Assembly (NCBI GenBank): GCA_017463985.1
Contig: JAFUEH010000009.1
Coordinates: 1-64,000 of the forward strand
Direction: 5' to 3'
DNA length: 64,000 bases
Origin: Eubacterium sp.
GTDB taxonomy: Bacteria > Bacillota > Clostridia > Oscillospirales > Acutalibacteraceae
Shown here: positions 58,008 to 64,000 of the stretch, piece after piece
How positions within the stretch are numbered: position 1 is the stretch's first letter
How the letters are laid out: each line of letters opens with the position of its first letter
Position numbers and translations under genes: made by a program
Notes under the pieces: generated by a model
Told to the model about the DNA's origin: nothing
The model's input: only the letters and a program-made list of their open reading frames with translations
Databases searched by the model: none

Positions 58008-59093
58008 ATGCCAAACAGACTATTTCAGGGAATTATCAGCCAGATGCGCGAGGCCATTGACCGCGTGATCGGCGTCGTGGACGAAAGCGGCACGATCATC
58101 GCCTCCAGCGAGCTGGGCATGATCGGAGAGGTGCGCAAGGGCGTCATCGCCGCCGGTGTCTTCAACGGGCCGCAGATCTGCGTAGACGCCTGCACCTACA
58201 AGGCGTTCGGGGATACCGCTCATCCGGAATACGCCGTATTCGTTGACGGCACGGACGAAACCAGCCGCAACTATGCCGGTATTATTGCGATCGCGCTGGA
58301 GCAGATCAAAAAGAGCAACGACGAAAAATTTGACCGCTCTAATTTCGTCAAGAACGTGATCCTTGATAATATCCTGCCGGGCGATATTTATATTAAATCC
58401 CGCGAGCTCCATTTTAATAACGACGCGTCACGCGTAGTCTTTTTGATCCGTGTGACCAAGACGAATGATATTTCCGTGTTTGATATTATCCAGAATTTCT
58501 TCCCGGACAAGTCAAAGGATTTTGTCATCAATATCAATGAAACGGACATCGCGCTGATCAAGGAGGTACGCCCGAATATCGATACGAAGGACCTCGAAAA
58601 GCTGGCGCAGTCCGTGGTGGACACGCTTTCCACCGAATTTTACTGCAAGGCGATCGTCGGTATCGGCGTTTGCGTTGTCGGCATCAAGGAGCTGGCCAAA
58701 TCGTTTAAGGAGGCGCAGGTAGCGCTCGAGGTGGCGAAGGTGTTTGATAACGAGCGTTCCATCATCAGCTATGAAAACCTGGGAATCGCCCGTCTGATCT
58801 ACCAGCTGCCAACCACGCTGTGCGATATGTTCCTGAAGGAAGTATTCAAAAAAGGCTCGATCGAGTCGCTTGATCCTGAAACGCTGTTCACGATCCAGAA
58901 GTTCTTTGAGAACAACCTGAACGTGTCCGAAACCTCCCGTAAGCTGTTTGTACACCGTAATACGCTGGTGTACCGCTTAGAGAAGATCAAAAAGCTCACC
59001 GGTCTGGACCTGCGTGAATTCGACGACGCGATCGTCTTTAAAGTCGCGCTAATGGTGAATAAATACCTTTCCTCAACACCTGTTAAATACTAA
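58008..59093 (+). CDS. CdaR/PucR-type transcriptional regulator
   Basis: The 361-residue protein starts with a CdaR-type sensory domain (LFQGIISQMREAIDRVIGVV, GVFNGPQICVDACTYKAFGD). It ends with the PucR-type helix-turn-helix (FENNLNVSETSRKLFVHRNT, then LVYRLEKIKKLTGLDLREFD). E. coli CdaR senses sugar diacids such as glycerate and glucarate. No sugar-diacid genes are adjacent, so its target and ligand are open. The reading frame extends 159 bases further upstream, but GAGGTG five bases before the ATG at 58008 marks the start. The leader is about 115 nt. Confidence 0.87.
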   Translation: MPNRLFQGIISQMREAIDRVIGVVDESGTIIASSELGMIGEVRKGVIAAGVFNGPQICVDACTYKAFGDTAHPEYAVFVDGTDETSRNYAGIIAIALEQIKKSNDEKFDRSNFVKNVILDNILPGDIYIKSRELHFNNDASRVVFLIRVTKTNDISVFDIIQNFFPDKSKDFVININETDIALIKEVRPNIDTKDLEKLAQSVVDTLSTEFYCKAIVGIGVCVVGIKELAKSFKEAQVALEVAKVFDNERSIISYENLGIARLIYQLPTTLCDMFLKEVFKKGSIESLDPETLFTIQKFFENNLNVSETSRKLFVHRNTLVYRLEKIKKLTGLDLREFDDAIVFKVALMVNKYLSSTPVKY

Positions 59094-59102
59094 TCCGTTT
59101 CA

Positions 59103-59132
59103 CCGCCGCGGCACTGCACCGCGGCGGTTTTT
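59103..59132 (+). terminator. Terminator of the CdaR-like gene
   Basis: CCGCCGCGG (59103-59111)/CCGCGGCGG (59119-59127) followed by TTTTT. Confidence 0.9.
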
Positions 59133-59161
59133 ATGCATGACGGACAGCCAAGACGCTGCGG

Positions 59162-59527
59162 TTATTCAAAGAGCGCTGACAGCGACGGTGTTACGAGCAA
59201 GGCACCGGCCAGCTGTGACAGCTGCTCAAGATGCTCCTGCGCATTGCGTGACGCCAGCAAAAACACGGTCTTGCCGTCACGGGTACGCATGACGGCGATC
59301 GCCGGCGCTAATACTTCTTCGCCGTAGCCGTGCGCCATCACCACCGTCGGCGTCAGCGACAGGACAAACGTCGCTCCCTGCCGCTGCAGCGCATCACAAA
59401 AGCGCTGCGCGTCCTGCACCCTGCCCTCCCGGTACAGCAGCTGCGCCAGTGTTGTCACGGCCTCCGTCGGTGTGGCCGCCGTTTCTTTCACGGTCAGGCG
59501 GCTTTCGATCAACGCGGTTAACTGCAA
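59162..59527 (-). CDS. PTS EIIA (fructose/mannitol type)-like small protein
   Basis: The 121-residue protein resembles PTS EIIA type 2 domains: TPTEAVTTLAQLLYREGRVQ, then VVMAHGYGEEVLAPAIAVMR with the candidate phosphorylated His, and LLASRNAQEHLEQLSQLAGAL. No EIIB/EIIC genes are adjacent, so it may be regulatory. The reading frame starts with TTG at 59527, located in the T run of the upstream terminator. The only ribosome-like site is the right arm of that terminator stem. A later start is possible, but no ATG occurs before residue 64. Confidence 0.6.
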   Translation of the reverse strand: MQLTALIESRLTVKETAATPTEAVTTLAQLLYREGRVQDAQRFCDALQRQGATFVLSLTPTVVMAHGYGEEVLAPAIAVMRTRDGKTVFLLASRNAQEHLEQLSQLAGALLVTPSLSALFE

Positions 59528-59560
59528 AAAAACACCCCTTTCCAGTATCGGAAAAGGGTG
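59526..59560 (-). terminator. Terminator of the PAS gene
   Basis: The arms are 59550-59560 and 59533-59543 (11 pairs including one G-U on the minus strand), followed by seven U residues. The downstream arm carries GGAAAGGGG, which also resembles a ribosome site for the EIIA-like gene. Confidence 0.82.
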
Positions 59561-59578
59561 ATTTTTTTATGCGCTGTA

Positions 59579-60700
59579 CTACATTTTTTTCAGCATGGCA
59601 AACATCGACGGCTCGCCGTTCTCGTTATCCACAACGCGGCGGCGGTCCACAACGGTGATCGACTTGCCGTCCTTCGCCGTCAGTGAATACGTCGTGGTAA
59701 CCACGTGGTGCTCCTGCGCGTCGGCAATCAGCTGCTGTTCCACTGCCGGCGCGGCGTCCGCGTCCATCAGGCGCGTCAGATCGCCGCCCATCACTTCGAA
59801 GAATTCCTCGCGCGAATAGCCAATCAGGCGCATAAAATCCTCTGACGCCACGTCCACCAAAAACGGCGCGTCCGGATCGGCACAAAACAGCGGTCCTGGC
59901 AAATTCTTAAAAATATTGACCATCAGGTCACGCTCGGTATCGGCCTCCTGCTCCGCCGCCTTGATTTTCGTGATATCGGTAAACACCGCGTGAAACACCG
60001 GATTGCCGTCCTCGTCATAGCGATGAATGGCCGAATTGAGCTTGCACCAGGTGTATTCATTATGATGCGTCTGTACACGCACCTCCAGATCAATCGCCTT
60101 TTTCGTCGCCATGGCGCTGCCGATCGCCTGAAACACCGTGCTCTTGTCGTCCTTATGCAGCAGCTCATCCAGCCGGTAAGCGTTGCCGACGGGAATATTT
60201 TTATAGGTGCCGAACATCCGCGCGCAGGCCTTGTTCATATACAGCACCTCAAAATGCATATCCCGATTCACCTTGAACAGGCAAACGCCGCCCTCCACGA
60301 GGTCGATCAGCTGGTTCATGGACTCTGCCCGACGGCTGATCTGGCGGCTTTTGCGCTCAGAGGCAGAAATATCCGCCATCGTCAGGCGGCAATGGGTCGT
60401 GCCTTCAATATTCTGCGCCAGGCAGTGAATATAGACCGGCTCCCCGTCCTTATTCATTAAATAGAAATTGATATATATGTAGCGTGCGTCTTTTTTCTTC
60501 AGCTGCCGCATGACCGCCTCGCGATCCTGCGGATTCAGCTTTTCCATCAGGGACAGCTTGCCCTGCTTGATCTTGGAGGGATGCACGCCGGTAAACTCCG
60601 CAAAATGTTGGTCCGATTCCAGCACCGTGAGGTCCGCCGCTTTGTCCGCCACGCAGCTCATGAACGCCACCTCAAAGGCCGAATGAATATTGTTGTCCAT
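59579..60700 (-). CDS. Protein of three PAS domains without output domain
   Basis: The 373-residue soluble protein contains three PAS-like domains: about residues 20-115 (ADLTVLESDQHFAEFTGVHP; HCRLTMADISASE), 130-250 (GGVCLFKVNRDMHFEVLYMN; FHAVFTDITKIKAAE) and 265-373 (GPLFCADPDAPFLVDVASED; RLIGYSREEFFEVMGGDL). Linker helices between them look like coiled coils. No kinase, GGDEF, EAL or DNA-binding domain follows, so it must signal through partner proteins. GGAGG favours the ATG at 60700. It has its own promoter and terminator. Confidence 0.82.
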   Translation of the reverse strand: MDNNIHSAFEVAFMSCVADKAADLTVLESDQHFAEFTGVHPSKIKQGKLSLMEKLNPQDREAVMRQLKKKDARYIYINFYLMNKDGEPVYIHCLAQNIEGTTHCRLTMADISASERKSRQISRRAESMNQLIDLVEGGVCLFKVNRDMHFEVLYMNKACARMFGTYKNIPVGNAYRLDELLHKDDKSTVFQAIGSAMATKKAIDLEVRVQTHHNEYTWCKLNSAIHRYDEDGNPVFHAVFTDITKIKAAEQEADTERDLMVNIFKNLPGPLFCADPDAPFLVDVASEDFMRLIGYSREEFFEVMGGDLTRLMDADAAPAVEQQLIADAQEHHVVTTTYSLTAKDGKSITVVDRRRVVDNENGEPSMFAMLKKM

Positions 60701-60753
60701 CATATCCTCCCTGAGCACCGCCCTTGTAATACAAAGCGGCCTCTTATGTCATA

Positions 60754-60782
60754 ATTATACCATATTCTTATGCTAAAGTCAG
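60754..60782 (-). promoter_or_regulatory. Promoter of the PAS gene
   Basis: Minus-strand CTGACT (60777-60782), 17-base spacer and TATAAT (60754-60759). Confidence 0.7.
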
Positions 60783-60922
60783 CTGCTTTATGCATTCTTA
60801 ATAATAATTTTACATCCGGCAGCGCGGGACGGCAGAAAAAATATGCTGGCAGCGAATAGTATTTTTTAATCCATATATTTATAATAGAATTGTATATTTT
60901 ACCTGTTTTTGGGGGGATGAAT

Positions 60923-63031
60923 ATGTTTTGCGACAATTGCGGCAAGCCGTTACCGGACGGCGCGACTTTTTGCCATTATTGCGGGACGTCGACAGCGACA
61001 GCACCGCCGCCTACCGCGCCGGTTCCACCGACAGCAGTACCTGTTGCACCAACGGCAGTACCTGCCGCACCACCGGTTCCGACAACAGTAACGCCTGTTG
61101 CACCGGTAATACCGACCGTACCGCCACAGCAGCCGGGTTTCACACCGGATTCGACAGTCACTGCACCGCCGCAGCCGCAGGGCAGCCGTAACGGCAAGCT
61201 GATCATTATCATTCTGGCGGCCGTGCTGGCGGTAGCAATTGCTGTCGCGGCGATCATCATCGTGCCGCGCGTCCTGCACCGCGGCGGAGACAACGCCGAC
61301 CGGCCGTGGGAATACCTCGACACCGGTGACGGCGCGATCGCCGTCAAAAAGGACGGCACCGTCTATTGCTCTGATAAAGTCATTTATTATGATTACGAAG
61401 ATCAAACGAATACGACGCATTTCGACACCGCCGGCTGGACGAATATCCGCTCCGTTGCCATCGACAGAGTCGCGGTCGGCCTGCGCTATGACGGTACGGT
61501 CACGGTCGCCGGCGACGTGAACGATGGCGGAGACCGGGCAGAAACCGTTAACAAAATTCAAAGTGAAGTCGCCGCCTGGACCGATATCGAGCATATTTAT
61601 GTTTGGTGCTTTACCGTCTTTGGCATTCGGAGCGACGGCACGGTGGTGCACACCTCGAATTACTATGAGGATTTCTCCGCCGATCTGTCCGTCTATCAGG
61701 ACGTTGTCCAGCTTTCCTGCGAGACCTTTTGGGAAACGCCTTATCTTCTATTACTGTTTGAGGACGGAACCGTCACACTGCTGGACGGCATTAATTCGCT
61801 GGATGAGGAGGAGATGGATGAAGAGTATGTTAACCTTTTTGCTGTGCATAACCTTGACCCTCACCCCTCCGTATTTTATGATGTCAGCAACTGGAAAGAC
61901 ATTGTCTATATTCAGGCGACCCAGGATTTGGGTCCGCTTGCACTGACAAAGGACGGACAGATTTTACATACAGACACTTACCTCTCACTTATCTCAGCGT
62001 TAGACGCTTACAACGACACGCACTATACACCGTATTTTCAGGCCTTCTATGACTGTATTGACGGGTGGGAAAACGTCAAGCAGTTTGACATAAGTGCGGA
62101 CGACGGTTATACTTTCGCTGCCGTACTGGAAGACGGCTCGGTGAATTACGTTACCGCCATGGAGGCTGAAGCTTATTCTACAGCGTCGCTTTCAGGCTTA
62201 AACGATGAAAAGCACCTGAACACCTACCAAGACGCTTTGGCCGTCAGTGTATACAACGAATACGGTTTCTTGGTGCTGAGCGAGAGCGGCACGGTCACCA
62301 CGGTCGGTGAACCGGGGTGGATTGACGTCACCGGCTGGAACGACGTCAAGACAAGCGAGGACAGCGTGACAGTCGACGCCGACGTAACGACACCGCAGAG
62401 CACACCGTCGACCACTGCTGCACAAACGACGACCGCGGCGACAACAGCGCCGACAGAAACCACGACTGCCGCCGAAAAATCCCTCGGCCAAGCATACTCG
62501 GACACCGTGGCGGACTACGAAAGCCGTTACGGACAGTACAAAGACACCTATCCGTTCGTGACCGGCGTATGTATGATACAGCTGACGGATCTGGATAACG
62601 ACGGCACAGAGGACCTGATCCTGGCTTATAACGACAACAGCAACGACGACGCGAACTATAATTACGACGTCTTTACCTACCGGAACGGCGAAGCCGTCAA
62701 GCTGGCCTCGCGCCGTCTGATGACCGGCGATTACGACACCATGAAGACCGTGGCGTTCCTCACCGACAAAAGCACCAACGTCACCTATATTGAGGAGGTG
62801 GAGGATTTTGAATACGAATATGTATACAGCCACCTTTACACGATCAAAAACGGCAACTTTACTGAAGCGGACACCTTCGTAGAGGACGAGGGCAGCTATT
62901 ACATCGGTGACAGCGAATACGACTACATGACCTTCAGCGATCGGTATTGGGAGGAATACATTACGATCGGCATGGACACCACTAAAAAAGACCTGGAGGA
63001 CGCCAAGCGCCTCCTCAATAATATGCGTTAA
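60923..63031 (+). CDS. Zinc-ribbon membrane protein with extracellular repeat and Asp-rich domains
   Basis: The 702-residue protein begins with a zinc ribbon (FCDNCGKPLPDGATFCHYCG), a Pro/Thr/Val-rich stretch (about 28-95) and one membrane helix (about 100-128). The extracellular part carries repeats of the form TNIRSVAIDRVAVGLRYDGT/WTDIEHIYVWCFTVFGIRSD, reminiscent of RCC1/beta-propeller blades. A Thr/Ala-rich linker (TTAAQTTTAATTAPTETTTA) follows, then a C-terminal domain with TDLDNDGTEDLIL, an Asp-rich calcium-type loop. Such zinc-ribbon membrane proteins are common in Clostridia and unassigned. GGGGGGA precedes the ATG. The next gene starts 17 bases later with the same zinc-ribbon layout. 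Confidence 0.75.
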   Translation: MFCDNCGKPLPDGATFCHYCGTSTATAPPPTAPVPPTAVPVAPTAVPAAPPVPTTVTPVAPVIPTVPPQQPGFTPDSTVTAPPQPQGSRNGKLIIIILAAVLAVAIAVAAIIIVPRVLHRGGDNADRPWEYLDTGDGAIAVKKDGTVYCSDKVIYYDYEDQTNTTHFDTAGWTNIRSVAIDRVAVGLRYDGTVTVAGDVNDGGDRAETVNKIQSEVAAWTDIEHIYVWCFTVFGIRSDGTVVHTSNYYEDFSADLSVYQDVVQLSCETFWETPYLLLLFEDGTVTLLDGINSLDEEEMDEEYVNLFAVHNLDPHPSVFYDVSNWKDIVYIQATQDLGPLALTKDGQILHTDTYLSLISALDAYNDTHYTPYFQAFYDCIDGWENVKQFDISADDGYTFAAVLEDGSVNYVTAMEAEAYSTASLSGLNDEKHLNTYQDALAVSVYNEYGFLVLSESGTVTTVGEPGWIDVTGWNDVKTSEDSVTVDADVTTPQSTPSTTAAQTTTAATTAPTETTTAAEKSLGQAYSDTVADYESRYGQYKDTYPFVTGVCMIQLTDLDNDGTEDLILAYNDNSNDDANYNYDVFTYRNGEAVKLASRRLMTGDYDTMKTVAFLTDKSTNVTYIEEVEDFEYEYVYSHLYTIKNGNFTEADTFVEDEGSYYIGDSEYDYMTFSDRYWEEYITIGMDTTKKDLEDAKRLLNNMR

Positions 63032-63047
63032 CGAAAGGAGTCAACAG

Positions 63048-64000
63048 ATGTTTTGTACGAACTGCGGTTGTCAGAACCGCGACACTGCTAAATTTTGTAA
63101 GGCCTGCGGCAGCAAGCTGGACGACGCGGACGAGATCATCGCCGCACCGGCGCCGACACCCACCCCGCAACCTGCACCGGTCATAACGCCGGAACCGGTG
63201 GTAATTCCCGAACCAACGCCAGAACCGGTTGTAATTCCTGAACCAACTCCGGAACCGGTTGTAATCCCCGCACCAACTCCGGAGCCGGTGGTGATACCTA
63301 AACCCATTCCGGAGCCGGTGGTAATACCTGAACCAACGCCGGAACCTGCTGCGCCATCGGTCGATGCCGCAGCGCTGTTACAGCAGGCACATAGCCTGCA
63401 GCGCGGTATAGGCGGTCCGGTGAACGTGCAGGAGGCCTACGCGCTCTACCAGCAGGTGCTGGCGGCAGACAGCCAAAATATGGATGCACTGAACAACCTC
63501 AGTCAGATCTGTTACACCTTCCGCTTTGGGGAGGAATACGCCTTCCACTGCGCTTCCCTTTCCGCTGCAGCCAACAATGCGGTCGGTATGTACTGGCTCG
63601 CGGTCTTTTACCTGTCCGGCTTTGGTTGTCAAGCGAACGAAGGAGAAGCGGCAGGCTGGTTCCGTCGCTCCGCCGCGGCCGGTTATATCCGGTCTGCCTT
63701 TGAGCTGGCCGATGCGGTCAGCAGAGATGAATACATTTTTGATTTAACGACAATGGCGACCAGCGGTAATTCAGCGGCGCAGGTAGCGTTATATCAGTTT
63801 TACCGCTATGACGACACGCCGGACGAGCCAAAGGCGCTGGCGTATCTGCAGCAGGCGGTGAATCAGGAGTATCCGTATGCCATCGGGCAGTATGCCTCGC
63901 TGTTGGAATTCGGCTCGGACACCGTCAACGAGGATTTACCGCGCGCCAAAGCGCTTTGGGAAAAGGCCGCCGCGCTGGGCGACGACACGGCGCTGTGGCG
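63048..64000 (+). CDS. Zinc-ribbon protein with Pro-rich repeats and Sel1/TPR-like repeats (partial)
   Basis: The gene starts with ATG at 63048 after AAAGGAG and stays open for 317 codons to the window end. The protein begins with a zinc ribbon (FCTNCGCQNRDTAKFCKACG), then five ten-residue repeats of PEPVVIPEPT type (about residues 45-100). Helical Sel1/TPR-like repeats follow (AYALYQQVLAADSQNMDALN, AGWFRRSAAAGYIRSAFELA, ALAYLQQAVNQEYPYAIGQY, AKALWEKAAALGD). It is probably co-transcribed with the preceding zinc-ribbon gene. No membrane helix is seen in the visible part. Sel1/TPR repeats usually mediate protein contacts. Confidence 0.78.
   Translation, partial: MFCTNCGCQNRDTAKFCKACGSKLDDADEIIAAPAPTPTPQPAPVITPEPVVIPEPTPEPVVIPEPTPEPVVIPAPTPEPVVIPKPIPEPVVIPEPTPEPAAPSVDAAALLQQAHSLQRGIGGPVNVQEAYALYQQVLAADSQNMDALNNLSQICYTFRFGEEYAFHCASLSAAANNAVGMYWLAVFYLSGFGCQANEGEAAGWFRRSAAAGYIRSAFELADAVSRDEYIFDLTTMATSGNSAAQVALYQFYRYDDTPDEPKALAYLQQAVNQEYPYAIGQYASLLEFGSDTVNEDLPRAKALWEKAAALGDDTALW
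63185..63352 (+). repeat. Tandem 30-bp repeat encoding PEPVVIPEPT
   Basis: Five in-frame copies of about 30 bases, each containing CCGGAACCGGTTGTAAT or a close variant. They form a rigid Pro-rich linker and are prone to copy-number change. Confidence 0.85.

Overview
The window looks like a chromosomal segment of an anaerobic, low-peroxide-tolerant Firmicute of the class Clostridia, probably a gut Ruminococcaceae/Oscillospiraceae-type organism. This is inferred from strong AGGAGG ribosome sites, many TTGACA-N17-TATAAT promoters in AT-rich gaps between GC-rich genes, meso-diaminopimelate dehydrogenase, a dlt operon, a class B sortase with an SPKTG substrate, superoxide reductase plus rubrerythrin, and a thioredoxin reductase that lacks the usual NADPH motif. 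No rRNA, tRNA or CRISPR array was seen.

Layout. 1-500: tail of a phage/plasmid-type primase, so a mobile element ends at the left edge. 519-3417: three-gene ABC importer. 3428-4460: AT-rich DUF4160/DUF2442 cassette with its own operator, flanked by related hairpin repeats. 4511-5715: rpsF-ssb-rpsR. 5727-11233: secreted choline-binding-repeat protein, MgtE, two unknown envelope proteins, rpe. 11322-14092: argG-argH with two ARG-box-like sites. 14113-19654: ddh and the dltA-C-B-D-like operon. 19912-22929: LCP ligase with a His/Ser-rich tail, class B sortase, SPKTG substrate. 23031-26739: heterodimeric ABC exporter. 26762-33870: rsmA, MATE, NfeD/stomatin pair, CDF exporter, superoxide reductase, rubrerythrin. 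33905-39611: operon of YjdF-like membrane protein, HscC-type Hsp70, J-protein, HAD phosphatase, GH30. 39670-45381: acyl-CoA synthetase, then metF, MetH activation protein and metH. 45390-48421: GH127 and galM. 48427-51904: FHA, SEDS glycosyltransferase, class B PBP. 51914-59132: glutathione peroxidase-like protein, thioredoxin reductase, thioredoxin, lipase, ferritin-like protein, HflX, DUF4830, RsuA, CdaR-type regulator. 59162-64000: EIIA-like protein, PAS-only protein and two zinc-ribbon envelope proteins, the last cut by the window end.

The main new observation is a pair of roughly 280-nt elements (27690-27970 and 32910-33185). Each can fold as a three-way junction with two long hairpins. 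They share conserved blocks in the same orientation, while the stem sequences differ between copies in a way that keeps pairing, including one bulge at the same place. This is the signature of a structured RNA or structured interspersed repeat family. I do not recognise it. In copy 1 the closing stem covers the start codon of the MATE transporter; in copy 2 it covers the stop codon of superoxide reductase.

Several groups work together. Envelope building: ddh, dlt, LCP, sortase, FHA-SEDS-PBP. Defence against oxygen and peroxide: superoxide reductase, rubrerythrin, peroxidase with thioredoxin and its reductase. Methyl transfer: MetF, split MetH. All functions are read from translated sequence by eye; no database search was possible.
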